Position numbers and translations under genes: made by a program
Notes under the pieces: generated by a model
Seen by the model: only the letters and a program-made list of their open reading frames with translations
The model's database searches: none
What the model was told of the DNA's origin: nothing
Part shown: positions 1 through 5,561 of the stretch, piece after piece
Position numbering within the stretch: position 1 is the stretch's first letter
Layout of the letters: every line of letters starts with the position of its first letter
Origin: Lachnospiraceae bacterium
GTDB taxonomy: Bacteria > Bacillota_A > Clostridia > Lachnospirales > Lachnospiraceae
Direction of reading: 5' to 3'
Length of the DNA stretch: 5,561 bases
Assembly (NCBI GenBank): GCA_017435025.1
Contig: JAFSFU010000048.1
Location: 1 to 5,561, forward strand

Positions 1-215
1 ATATGAACTTCTTTCCCGTCAATATAAATATGGCCTTCGTATCCACCAGTTTTGGTAATCGAAGACTTTCCATTTAATATATTCATGAACGTGCTCTTAC
101 CGGATCCGTTGGCTCCGATCAGTCCATATACCTCACCGTCACGGATCGTGATATCCACATTCTTTAAAACATAATTACCGTCAAACTGCTTTGACAAGTT
201 TTTTACCTGCAGCAT
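1..215 (-). CDS. ABC transporter ATP-binding protein, N-terminal part (sugar-importer type), cut by window edge
   Basis: Only the first 71 residues are visible; the gene runs off the low-coordinate end. The start of a nucleotide-binding domain is clear: MLQVKNLSKQF, then a strand-turn ending in GEVYGLIG, then a Walker A motif GANGSGKS at residues 34-41, with Lys40 and Ser41 as the expected ATP/Mg ligands. The following TGGYEGHIYIDGKEV segment (about residues 57-70) resembles ATPases of ribose/galactose-type sugar importers (RbsA/MglA), which often carry a GxYEGxI..DGKEV stretch there. That subfamily call is inference. Q-loop, signature and Walker B lie outside the window. I chose the ATG at 215 over the in-frame ATG at 221 because the GGGGG ribosome binding site is 7 bases from the former and only 1 base from the latter. 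The gene has its own promoter-like region and is separated from the upstream operon by a terminator, so it is probably the first gene of another unit. Confidence 0.9.
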   Translation of the reverse strand, partial: MLQVKNLSKQFDGNYVLKNVDITIRDGEVYGLIGANGSGKSTFMNILNGKSSITKTGGYEGHIYIDGKEVH

Positions 216-222
216 GAGCATT

Positions 223-229
223 CCCCCTC
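223..229 (-). promoter_or_regulatory. Ribosome binding site of the ABC ATPase gene, deciding the start
   Basis: The minus strand reads GAGGGGG, then A, ATG, CTC, ATG. The purine run is 7 bases from the ATG at 215 and 1 base from the ATG at 221, so initiation at 215 is favoured. The same GGGGGAATG-NNN-ATG layout occurs before the acetyltransferase gene. Confidence 0.6.
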
Positions 230-251
230 GTATCTGACATGCATTATCAGT

Positions 252-281
252 ATTCTAGTATAGAACCCCTTTTTTTGCCAA
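252..281 (-). promoter_or_regulatory. Sigma-A-like promoter for the ABC ATPase gene
   Basis: On the minus strand TTGGCA (281-276, 5 of 6 to TTGACA) is followed after 18 bases by TAGAAT (257-252, 5 of 6 to TATAAT). Transcription would start near 245, giving a leader of about 30 bases before the ATG at 215. A TATACT hexamer overlaps at 262-257 but has no well-spaced -35 partner. The boxes were matched by eye, and no start site is known. Confidence 0.5.
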
Positions 282-286
282 TTGAC

Positions 287-321
287 TTTCTCTATACCCG
301 CCCACACAGTATATAGAGAAA
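287..321. repeat. Perfect 10-bp inverted repeat, candidate operator or hairpin
   Basis: TTTCTCTATA at 287-296 is matched exactly by TATAGAGAAA at 312-321, with a 15-base spacer (297-311). The arm centres are 25 bases apart. The element ends 5 bases upstream of the -35 box of the ABC ATPase promoter, as expected for an activator site or an upstream operator. A terminator is unlikely, because the arms are AT-rich and no T-run follows on either strand. Confidence 0.45.
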
Positions 322-355
322 TTCTATTTGACATCCAAAAGCCCTTTATTTACAT

Positions 356-391
356 AACAAAAGAGACCGGCCAGATTTCTCCGACCGGTCT
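356..391 (-). terminator. Rho-independent terminator of the amidohydrolase operon
   Basis: Reading the minus strand, AGACCGG (391-385) pairs perfectly with CCGGTCT (370-364) around a 14-base loop, and the stem is followed by CTTTTGTT. It lies 31 bases after the stop codon of the second amidohydrolase gene. The T-run is moderate and broken by a G, and the loop is rather large, so efficiency is uncertain. On the plus strand no T-run follows, so it appears one-directional. Confidence 0.7.
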
Positions 392-421
392 AAAAAACCT
401 CATTTTTTATTCGATTTCTAC

Positions 422-1579
422 TTACAGTTCATTGAAATAGAACACGCCATCCACCATTGTGGCTTTGCAGCGAGTCATATTGCAGAACGGATGTCCGTCA
501 AAAATTGCCAGATCCGCATCTTTTCCCGGCTCGATGCTGCCCATGCGATGATCCAGTTTCAGGATCTTTGCAGCGTTGATGGTAAGGGATCTGAATGCCA
601 TCTCCTCAGATAATCCGTATGCCATGGCAAGTCCGGCCTCCTCCGGAAGCCATCTTGTGAAGGACTGTGCATCCGCAGAAAGAGCAATCTCACATCCTGC
701 TTTTTCCATCAGACCCGGATTTTCCATCGTACAGTTCCAGATTTCCATCTTGCTCGGCACAAGACGAAGCGGTCCAACCACGCACTTTACTTGTTTCTTG
801 GCAAGAATATCTGCCACCTTGAATCCTTCCGTACAGTGCTCTACAACCAGATCCAGACCAAACTCTTCTCCGATACGCACAGCGGTCAGAATATCATCAG
901 CACGATGACAGTGCACACGACAGCGCATCTCGCCGCGCACCACCGGAACCAACGGATCCAGTTTGAAATTATGTTTAAACGGCTTTCCCTCTTTTTCTGC
1001 TGCTTCCATTTCGTCCGCATACTGTTTTGCGTTGAAAAGAGCCTCGCGAAGCACCGCACCGATACCCATACGAGTCAATGGCATACGCTTCATCTCACCG
1101 TAACAACTCTTCGGATTCTCACCGAGGGCCATTTTCATGACTTCGGTTCCCGGAATCACCAGGTCTAATACACTGTTGGCATCTTTTAATTTCACAGCGA
1201 CGCCGGTGCCTCCGATCACATTTGCAGATCCAGGAAGTGTGCACATAACCGTAAAACCGCCCTTGCGCGCTTCCGTGATACCGATGCTCCATGGATCCAG
1301 AGAATCGATCATACGAACATGAGCCGTCACAGGATCTGTCATCTCGTTGTCGTCATCTCCGCCGCCGCGCACGCCCGGCTCACCCATTGCAAGATGGCTG
1401 TGGGCATCAATCAGACCCGGAGTTACCCACTTTCCGGTCAGATCGACTACCTCCGCATCAAGCGGAATATCAACTTCTGTACCAACCGCTTTGATCACAC
1501 CATCTTCTACTAAAATGGTTGCATGTTCCATAATACCATCACTGATCGTAACAGCCTTACAATTTGTCAATGCAATCAT
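422..1579 (-). CDS. Amidohydrolase, imidazolonepropionase-like (second tandem copy)
   Basis: A 385-residue cytosolic amidohydrolase with no signal peptide or membrane segment. The N-terminal part has the usual small beta domain (EDGVIKAVG, then GKWVTPGLIDAHSH). Expected metal ligands are His60 and His62 in the HxH motif, a His in VHCHRADDI (223 or 225), His248 in VEHCTEG and Asp303 in SADAQS. The stretches KMALGENPK and LTRMG..AVLREAL are hallmarks I associate with the metal-dependent hydrolases annotated as imidazolonepropionase-like. The C-terminal NAAKILKLDHRMGSIEPGKDADL closes the barrel domain. It is about 70% identical by eye to the gene directly upstream, with a one-residue deletion near residue 65 and a compensating insertion near 195-200. 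The minus strand gives AAAGGAG 6-7 bases before the ATG, 25 bases after the previous stop. It is the last gene of the unit. Substrate is unknown; I would not call it a true HutI. Confidence 0.9.
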   Translation of the reverse strand: MIALTNCKAVTISDGIMEHATILVEDGVIKAVGTEVDIPLDAEVVDLTGKWVTPGLIDAHSHLAMGEPGVRGGGDDDNEMTDPVTAHVRMIDSLDPWSIGITEARKGGFTVMCTLPGSANVIGGTGVAVKLKDANSVLDLVIPGTEVMKMALGENPKSCYGEMKRMPLTRMGIGAVLREALFNAKQYADEMEAAEKEGKPFKHNFKLDPLVPVVRGEMRCRVHCHRADDILTAVRIGEEFGLDLVVEHCTEGFKVADILAKKQVKCVVGPLRLVPSKMEIWNCTMENPGLMEKAGCEIALSADAQSFTRWLPEEAGLAMAYGLSEEMAFRSLTINAAKILKLDHRMGSIEPGKDADLAIFDGHPFCNMTRCKATMVDGVFYFNEL

Positions 1580-1604
1580 ATTGTTCTCCTTTGCAGTTCA
1601 AAGA

Positions 1605-2762
1605 TTACAGGTCGTTGTGCCAGAACTTACCGTCGATCATCGTTGCTTTGCAGCGTGTCATATTGCAGAGCGGATGTCCGTCAAAAACTGCAAGGTCCGC
1701 ATCTTTTCCTGCTTCCAGGCTGCCGATTCTGTGATCCAGTTTCAGGATCTTCGCTGCGTTGATGGTCAGTGCCTTGAATGCCATCTCCTCAGAGAGACCA
1801 TACGCCATAGCCACACCGGTCTCCTCCGGCAGCCACTGGGTCATAGTCTCTGCGTCAGCGGTAAGAGCAAATTCTACACCTGCTTTTTCTAAGATGCCCG
1901 GATTCTCGATCTTGGTTCCCCAGATCTCCATCTTGCTCGGAACCATACGCATCGGTCCAACCACACACTTTACCTTCTTCTCGGCTAAGATATCTGCAAT
2001 CTTGTAGCCTTCTGTTACATGCTCAACCGTATAATCAAGGCCAAATTCCTCAGAAACACGGATCGCAGTCATAATATCGTCTGCACGGTGGCAGTGGATA
2101 CGGCAGCGCATCTCACCGCGTACCACCGGAACCAACGCATCCAGTTTAAAATCACGTTTCACTTTTTTATCCGGAGTCTCAGCAGCCAGCTCGTCAGAGT
2201 ACTGTTTTGCCTGGAACAGAGCCTCACGAAGAACAGCGCCTGTGCCCATTCTTGTCATCGGCATCTTCTTCTGTCCGCCGTAGCAGCCCTTCGGATTCTC
2301 ACCGAGAGCCATTTTCATCATCTCGGTACCCGGGATAATGATATCTTCAATGCATCTTCCGTCTTTCAGTTTGAAAGCGATACCGGTACCGCCGATCACA
2401 TTCGCAGAACCCGGCATTGTATAACAGGTTGTGAAACCAGCCTTACGAACCGGTTCATACGCGATACCAAACGGATCGAGTGCATCGATAATGCGGATAT
2501 GAGCTGTTACCGGATTGGTAATCTCATTGCCGTCATCTCCGCCGCCTCTTGCGCGCGGCTCGCTCATTGCGGAGAAGTGAGAATGGGCATCGATGAAACC
2601 AGGTGTTACCCACTTTCCTTCCAGATCGATCACTTCTGCATCTGCCGGAATTTCCACATTTGCGCCTACTGCTTTTAAAACTCCATCTTCTACGAGAATT
2701 ACCGCATTCTCAATCGTTCCATTGGTCACTGTAACGGCCTTACAATTTGTTAATGCAATCAT
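1605..2762 (-). CDS. Amidohydrolase, imidazolonepropionase-like (first tandem copy)
   Basis: A 385-residue member of the amidohydrolase superfamily, which hydrolyses C-N bonds with one or two metal ions in a TIM barrel. Visible motifs in order: the beta-domain segment VEDGVLKAVG; GKWVTPGFIDAHSH with His60 and His62; PGSANVIGGTG (117-127); KMALGENPK (150-158); MTRMGTGAVLREAL (169-182); RIHCHRADDI with His223 and His225; VEHVTEG with His248; LTADAE with Asp303; and LTINAAKILKLDHRIGSLEAGKDADLAVFDGHP. In related proteins as I remember them the Asp region reads TDHP; here and in the downstream copy it is ADA, so the His after the Asp is missing. Cysteines at 7, 220, 224, 266, 366 and 371 are kept in both copies. 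An AAAAGGAG ribosome binding site precedes the ATG, 37 bases after the dipeptidase stop. Co-transcription with the dipeptidase suggests peptide or N-acyl amino acid substrates, but this is inference. Confidence 0.9.
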   Translation of the reverse strand: MIALTNCKAVTVTNGTIENAVILVEDGVLKAVGANVEIPADAEVIDLEGKWVTPGFIDAHSHFSAMSEPRARGGGDDGNEITNPVTAHIRIIDALDPFGIAYEPVRKAGFTTCYTMPGSANVIGGTGIAFKLKDGRCIEDIIIPGTEMMKMALGENPKGCYGGQKKMPMTRMGTGAVLREALFQAKQYSDELAAETPDKKVKRDFKLDALVPVVRGEMRCRIHCHRADDIMTAIRVSEEFGLDYTVEHVTEGYKIADILAEKKVKCVVGPMRMVPSKMEIWGTKIENPGILEKAGVEFALTADAETMTQWLPEETGVAMAYGLSEEMAFKALTINAAKILKLDHRIGSLEAGKDADLAVFDGHPLCNMTRCKATMIDGKFWHNDL

Positions 2763-2799
2763 GTTGTTTCTCCTTTTCTGAATTTATATCGTTCATCAA

Positions 2800-4230
2800 T
2801 TACAGTTCTTTTAATAATGCTGCAAGAACCTCAAACATTTTGTCAAAGGATTCCAGATTCATCTGCTCCTGCGGGGTGTGTGCACCATTGCAGGATGCGC
2901 CCATTGTTACAATATCAAGGCCAGGGATCATATCGCTGAATACACCGCACTCAAGACCGCCGTGCGTTGCGATTGTTTCCATCACTTCACCCTTCTGCTC
3001 CATAAAGATCTTTGCAAGAATCTCACGCATCTTAGAGTTCGGGTTATACTCCCAGGACGGATACTTTCCGTGAATACTTACAGTTGCGTCATACATCGCT
3101 GCAAGAATACACAGTTCCTTCTCCATCTGATCACGGAGAGACGCTTTCTCTGCACGAAGAGAATAACCGATCTCCACATGATCCTCGCTGCATCGAACCA
3201 CTGCCAGATTCTCGGATGCAGTCGGGAGACCCTCGATCTGCAGACTTCTGTGACGAAGTCCGGTCGGAAGAATGTACATAAAGTCGATCAGATCTGCACT
3301 TCCCTCTTCACAGATCGCAGCTGCTGATTCCGCTTTCTCAAAAACAACCTCAAAGCCCGGTTCCTGGAAGCTGATCTCATTGCGGATTTCCGCAACGATT
3401 CGGTCAAAATTCTTACGGATCACTTCCTCAGATGCGCCGCTGGCAAATACCGCTTCACACTCTCTCGGAATCGCATTATTCTTAAGACCGCCATTCAGAT
3501 TGATGATCTGCACATCACAGCATCCTGCGATTTCTTTCATAATACGCGCACAGATTTTTAACGCGTTGCCCAACTCATTGATGATGCATGCGCCGGAATG
3601 ACCGCCCTTGAGACCTGTTACAAATACACGGTATGCCGGAAGATCACACGGATCAAACTCTACCGGTTTCTTTAATGTGATCATTTCTCCGCCCGCGCTG
3701 GTGATACCGGTTCCCTTGCCGTCTGCACCGAAATCCAGATTCACATAGCGGGTACCTTTAAAGTATTCTTTCTTTAAAGCAAACGCACCGTAAAGACCAA
3801 CTTCTTCCTGAACAGTAAACGCACATTCCAAAGCCGGATGCGGAAGATCCATTGCTAAAAGTGCCATCATATACGCAACACCCATACCGTCATCGGCACC
3901 GAGCGTTGTTCCTCTTGCCTTCAGATAGCCGTCCTCCACATACAGATCCAATGGATCCGTATCAAAATTGTGGGAACAATCTGCATTCTTTTCACATACC
4001 ATATCGGTATGTGCCTGCAGAATAACAGTCTCATGATCCTCATAACCCACACTTGCCGGCTTGTAGATCACCACATTATGTAATTCATCTCTCACATAAT
4101 CGAGACCGAGATCTTTTGCGAACTGCTCCAGATAATCGGCGCATTTTTCTTCTTTAAAAGATGCACGCGGAATCGCAGAGATTTCCTCAAAATATTTCTG
4201 ATGTAACTTGCTATGATCCAATACGCTCAT
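2800..4230 (-). CDS. pepD: PepD-type M20 aminoacyl-histidine dipeptidase (beta-Ala-His dipeptidase family)
   Basis: A complete 476-residue metallopeptidase close in length to E. coli PepD (485). The family uses two zinc ions to cleave unblocked dipeptides in the cytosol, including beta-Ala-His (carnosine). All expected active-site residues are present: His74 and Asp76 in QAHTDMV, Asp113 in TLGADDGMG, the catalytic pair Glu142-Glu143 in TVQEEVG, Asp166 in VNLDF, and His451 in NGAHTPQE. Spacing between ligands (37 residues from Asp76 to Asp113, 23 from Glu143 to Asp166) equals that of E. coli PepD as I recall it. GLKGGHSGACI marks the lid/dimerisation domain, and THGGLECG lies near the C-terminus. 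The usual NLDSE is NLDFG here, which leaves the Asp ligand intact. There is no signal peptide. A GGGAGGT ribosome binding site sits 6 bases before the ATG, and the gap to the upstream acetyltransferase stop is 27 bases, so the two are probably co-transcribed. Exact dipeptide preference cannot be read from sequence. Confidence 0.95.
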   Translation of the reverse strand: MSVLDHSKLHQKYFEEISAIPRASFKEEKCADYLEQFAKDLGLDYVRDELHNVVIYKPASVGYEDHETVILQAHTDMVCEKNADCSHNFDTDPLDLYVEDGYLKARGTTLGADDGMGVAYMMALLAMDLPHPALECAFTVQEEVGLYGAFALKKEYFKGTRYVNLDFGADGKGTGITSAGGEMITLKKPVEFDPCDLPAYRVFVTGLKGGHSGACIINELGNALKICARIMKEIAGCCDVQIINLNGGLKNNAIPRECEAVFASGASEEVIRKNFDRIVAEIRNEISFQEPGFEVVFEKAESAAAICEEGSADLIDFMYILPTGLRHRSLQIEGLPTASENLAVVRCSEDHVEIGYSLRAEKASLRDQMEKELCILAAMYDATVSIHGKYPSWEYNPNSKMREILAKIFMEQKGEVMETIATHGGLECGVFSDMIPGLDIVTMGASCNGAHTPQEQMNLESFDKMFEVLAALLKEL

Positions 4231-4257
4231 TCTAATACCTCCCTGGCGTAAAAATAT

Positions 4258-5085
4258 TTAAAATTTGATTTCCATTGTGATCAGGTCGCTGGTTTCAGCA
4301 ACAAATCCTCGCTGTTTCAGCGCATTCTCCAATTTTCCATTCTCAATGCAATACGTACAGGAAACTTTTTCGATGCCCTGAGCTTTTGCATAATTCACAG
4401 CAAAATCAAGACATTTCTCATAATCGCCGCCCATCATTGCGATGTGAAGCGTTGCATGGTGCTGGAATCGACCGCCGCATACAATGAAACTTTCATTTTT
4501 CTTATCCTCAAACACCTTGCCCTCGATCGCAAAACCTTTTGCATTGGCCTCGTTTATATGATAAAACGTACGGTTGAAGATCATATAATCGTTGTATTCT
4601 TCTTTCATAGGAAGAATCAGTTCCACAGCTCTCTGCCAGTTGACATGTTTAAACCCATGTGGATTTCCACCGGACAGGTCCGTCAGATGATACCCTCTAT
4701 GCTGACCGGACTTTGACAGCCCATTAATCTTTGCAAGACCGGCGCTGACCTGGTTATTCACACCGGTAAACATCGCCATAGACGGACATCCGTTTTCTTC
4801 TGCCAATCGATGATACTCCTTATAGATTGCTTTTCCTGCCCCCTGGTTCTGCCACTTCGGGCTCACTCGCAGAGTCTCAAGCCAACCACTTCCGTCAAAC
4901 AGAACGGAAAAACGACCGATACCAATCATCCATTCATCGTCAAATACGCAGACAAGACCGCCTTTCAGACTATCGAAATAATGCCAGGCATCTTCCAGAT
5001 AACAATAATTTCCCATTGTCTCTTTTTCCACACGGACGCATTCTGCCATATCCTCATAGGTCGCCATTCTTACTGTGAAAGCCAT
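4258..5085 (-). CDS. GNAT-family N-acetyltransferase with an additional C-terminal domain
   Basis: A 275-residue protein starting MAFTVRMATYEDM. The first half (about residues 5-150) is a GNAT fold: an N-terminal R-x-A-x-x-x-D segment, then the acetyl-CoA binding motif A, LETLRVSPKWQNQGAGKAIYK, with QNQGAG at residues 79-84 as the pyrophosphate-binding loop and a following helix rich in charged residues. GNAT enzymes move an acetyl group from acetyl-CoA to an amine; the acceptor is not evident here. The remaining 110 or so residues, ending ALKQRGFV..SDLITMEIKF, look like a degenerate second GNAT half without a Q/RxxGxG loop, which is inference. It is the first gene of the four-gene unit, after a terminator and a gap with a dyad. 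An in-frame ATG at 5091 would add two residues, but the GGGGG ribosome binding site touches it, whereas the ATG at 5085 is 7 bases away. Confidence 0.85.
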   Translation of the reverse strand: MAFTVRMATYEDMAECVRVEKETMGNYCYLEDAWHYFDSLKGGLVCVFDDEWMIGIGRFSVLFDGSGWLETLRVSPKWQNQGAGKAIYKEYHRLAEENGCPSMAMFTGVNNQVSAGLAKINGLSKSGQHRGYHLTDLSGGNPHGFKHVNWQRAVELILPMKEEYNDYMIFNRTFYHINEANAKGFAIEGKVFEDKKNESFIVCGGRFQHHATLHIAMMGGDYEKCLDFAVNYAKAQGIEKVSCTYCIENGKLENALKQRGFVAETSDLITMEIKF

Positions 5086-5092
5086 ATCCATT

Positions 5093-5097
5093 CCCCC
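5093..5097 (-). promoter_or_regulatory. Ribosome binding site of the acetyltransferase gene, deciding the start
   Basis: The minus strand reads GGGGG, A, ATG, GAT, ATG. The spacing is 1 base to the ATG at 5091 and 7 bases to the ATG at 5085, so the second ATG is the better start. A weaker GGAAA sits a further 3 bases upstream. Confidence 0.5.
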
Positions 5098-5111
5098 AAT
5101 TTCCAGGTGAT

Positions 5112-5128
5112 TGATCCATTATGATCCA
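5112..5128 (-). promoter_or_regulatory. 7-bp direct repeat with 10-bp period over a possible -10 box
   Basis: TGATCCA occurs at 5112-5118 and again at 5122-5128, one helical turn apart. Between and overlapping them the minus strand reads CATAAT (5123-5118), 5 of 6 to a -10 box, which would start transcription near 5111 and give a short leader to the acetyltransferase gene. No good -35 hexamer is present at 16-18 bases. The promoter would therefore be weak or activator-dependent, or the box may be chance. Confidence 0.3.
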
Positions 5129-5131
5129 AAT

Positions 5132-5153
5132 AGTGTCTCGTTCTTGAGACACT
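5132..5153. repeat. Perfect 8-bp dyad upstream of the acetyltransferase-dipeptidase operon, candidate operator
   Basis: AGTGTCTC (5132-5139) is mirrored exactly by GAGACACT (5146-5153) around a 6-base centre, giving a 22-bp two-fold symmetric element. It lies between the terminator of the permease gene and the acetyltransferase start, directly upstream of the possible -10 box. Size and symmetry fit the site of a dimeric helix-turn-helix regulator. As RNA it could fold into an 8-bp hairpin, but no T-run follows it on the minus strand, so a second terminator is unlikely. No regulator gene is visible in the window. Confidence 0.5.
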
Positions 5154-5164
5154 CCGATGTAATG

Positions 5165-5199
5165 AAAAAACGGCGTGACATTGTATCTGCCACACCGTT
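5165..5199 (-). terminator. Strong Rho-independent terminator after the ABC permease gene
   Basis: On the minus strand CGGTGTGGCA (5197-5188) pairs with TGTCACGCCG (5180-5171) over 10 bp, including two G-U pairs, around a 7-base loop. Flanking AA/TT can extend the stem. Six T residues follow (5170-5165). It begins 42 bases after the permease stop codon and isolates that gene from the acetyltransferase unit. Confidence 0.88.
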
Positions 5200-5241
5200 A
5201 ATCATACCAAATTTTTCTGACAACTGCAACCTTTCGGCGCA

Positions 5242-5561
5242 TTATTCATTACGAATTGCTGCCAATGGACTTAATTTCATGGCACGAATCGCCGGGAATA
5301 ATCCTGCAAACATGCCGATAATGATTGCGAACACAACCGCCATTCCGGCCAGCCACGGTGGGATCCTGGAGATATCTCCACCTTCCATTCCCATCAGCGC
5401 ACCGCCAAGGAACTGATTCACCAGCCAGGAGATTCCGTAACTGAGTCCCAGACCAACGATACCGCCCATAAATCCGATAAAACCGGCTTCGATCAGGAAC
5501 ATATTCCGGATACTTCCGAGAGAACAGCCAAGTACTTTCAATACACCGATTTCCTTTGTTC
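5242..5561 (-). CDS. FtsX/MacB-type ABC transporter permease, C-terminal part, cut by window edge
   Basis: The last 105 residues are visible and the frame stays open to the window edge. The sequence begins TKEIGVLKVLGCSLGSIRNMF, matching the conserved R-T-x-E-I-G-[IV]-L-K-A-L-G motif that precedes a transmembrane helix in FtsX-like permeases. Two hydrophobic segments follow (about visible residues 20-47 and 70-90), joined by a short loop containing GGDISRIPPW. The end, FPAIRAMKLSPLAAIRNE, is the typical cytoplasmic tail (P-A-x-x-A-x-x-x-x-P-x-x-A-[IL]-R). Such permeases pair with a LolD/MacB-like ATPase and serve in export of lipids or peptides, in mechanotransmission or in antimicrobial peptide resistance; which applies cannot be told from this fragment. 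A TTG codon at 5541 is internal to the conserved motif and is not the start. Confidence 0.92.
   Translation of the reverse strand, partial: TKEIGVLKVLGCSLGSIRNMFLIEAGFIGFMGGIVGLGLSYGISWLVNQFLGGALMGMEGGDISRIPPWLAGMAVVFAIIIGMFAGLFPAIRAMKLSPLAAIRNE

Larger units (their letters stand above)
356..5123 (-). other. Candidate four-gene operon: acetyltransferase, PepD dipeptidase, two amidohydrolases
   Basis: The four genes lie on one strand with gaps of 27, 37 and 25 bases. Each internal gene has its own strong ribosome binding site, and none of the gaps holds a hairpin-plus-T-run. The unit is bounded by the permease terminator upstream and the hairpin at 391-356 downstream. The 5' end is set by the weak -10 candidate and is the least certain part. 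Confidence 0.6.

Noticed and set aside
287..321. The 10-bp inverted repeat read as a terminator.
   Set aside because: The arms are AT-rich, the loop is 15 bases and no T-run follows on either strand. A better terminator lies at 356-391.
222..421. Riboswitch or small RNA in the gap before the ABC ATPase gene.
   Set aside because: Apart from the terminator, the inverted repeat and the promoter, nothing resembles a known riboswitch core, and the predicted leader of about 30 bases is too short.
2019..2678. A 219-codon open frame on the plus strand, and several others of 60-180 codons (for example 1347-1892, 2878-3327, 4810-5124).
   Set aside because: They lie mainly antisense to clearly recognisable proteins, have no family-like sequence or convincing ribosome binding sites, and are expected shadows of long genes on the opposite strand.
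422..2762. Assembly artefact or recent duplication explaining the two similar amidohydrolase genes.
   Set aside because: About 30% of residues differ, with indels and different intergenic sequence. Only short stretches, such as the first eleven residues, are nearly identical.
422..2762. Calling either amidohydrolase a genuine imidazolonepropionase (HutI) of histidine degradation.
   Set aside because: No hutH, hutU or hutG gene is nearby, and the GENPK and TRMG motifs point to the broader imidazolonepropionase-like group with unassigned function.
5539..5541. TTG codon as the start of a 99-residue small membrane protein.
   Set aside because: The frame is open to the window edge, and the six codons before it complete the conserved TKEIGVLK motif of FtsX-like permeases, so the TTG encodes an internal Leu.

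Overview
The window is a dense bacterial locus of six protein-coding genes, two of them cut by the window edges. All lie on the minus strand, so transcription runs from high to low coordinates. Strong GGAG-type ribosome binding sites, short intergenic gaps, mid-range GC and the protein character suggest an anaerobic Firmicute, probably a gut clostridium of the Lachnospiraceae type. This assignment is inferred from style and memory of related proteins, with no marker gene behind it.

In transcription order: (1) 5561-5242, the C-terminal end of an FtsX/MacB-type ABC permease, closed by a strong hairpin-plus-U-run terminator (5199-5165). (2) A 156-base gap that also holds a perfect 8-bp dyad (5132-5153), a 7-bp direct repeat with a 10-bp period (5112-5128) and a possible -10 box. 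It probably carries the control region of the next unit. (3) A four-gene set with gaps of only 25-37 bases and no visible internal terminator: a GNAT acetyltransferase with an extra C-terminal domain (5085-4258), a PepD-type M20 dipeptidase (4230-2800), and two tandem paralogous amidohydrolases (2762-1605 and 1579-422). It ends at a terminator at 391-356. (4) A 200-base gap with a perfect 10-bp inverted repeat (287-321) directly upstream of a sigma-A-like promoter (281-252). (5) The N-terminus of an ABC ATPase (215-1), most like the ATPases of sugar (ribose/galactose-type) importers.

The central unit looks like a small cytosolic catabolic or detoxifying module. It combines a metal-dependent dipeptidase that in characterised relatives cleaves beta-Ala-His and related dipeptides, two metal-dependent C-N bond hydrolases of the imidazolonepropionase-like group with unassigned substrate, and an N-acyltransferase. 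A plausible but unproven reading is processing of small peptides or N-acyl amino acid derivatives. The most notable points are the tandem amidohydrolase pair, which shares an unusual change beside the catalytic Asp, and the two clear dyads in the control regions. I see no RNA gene, CRISPR array, insertion sequence or phage element.
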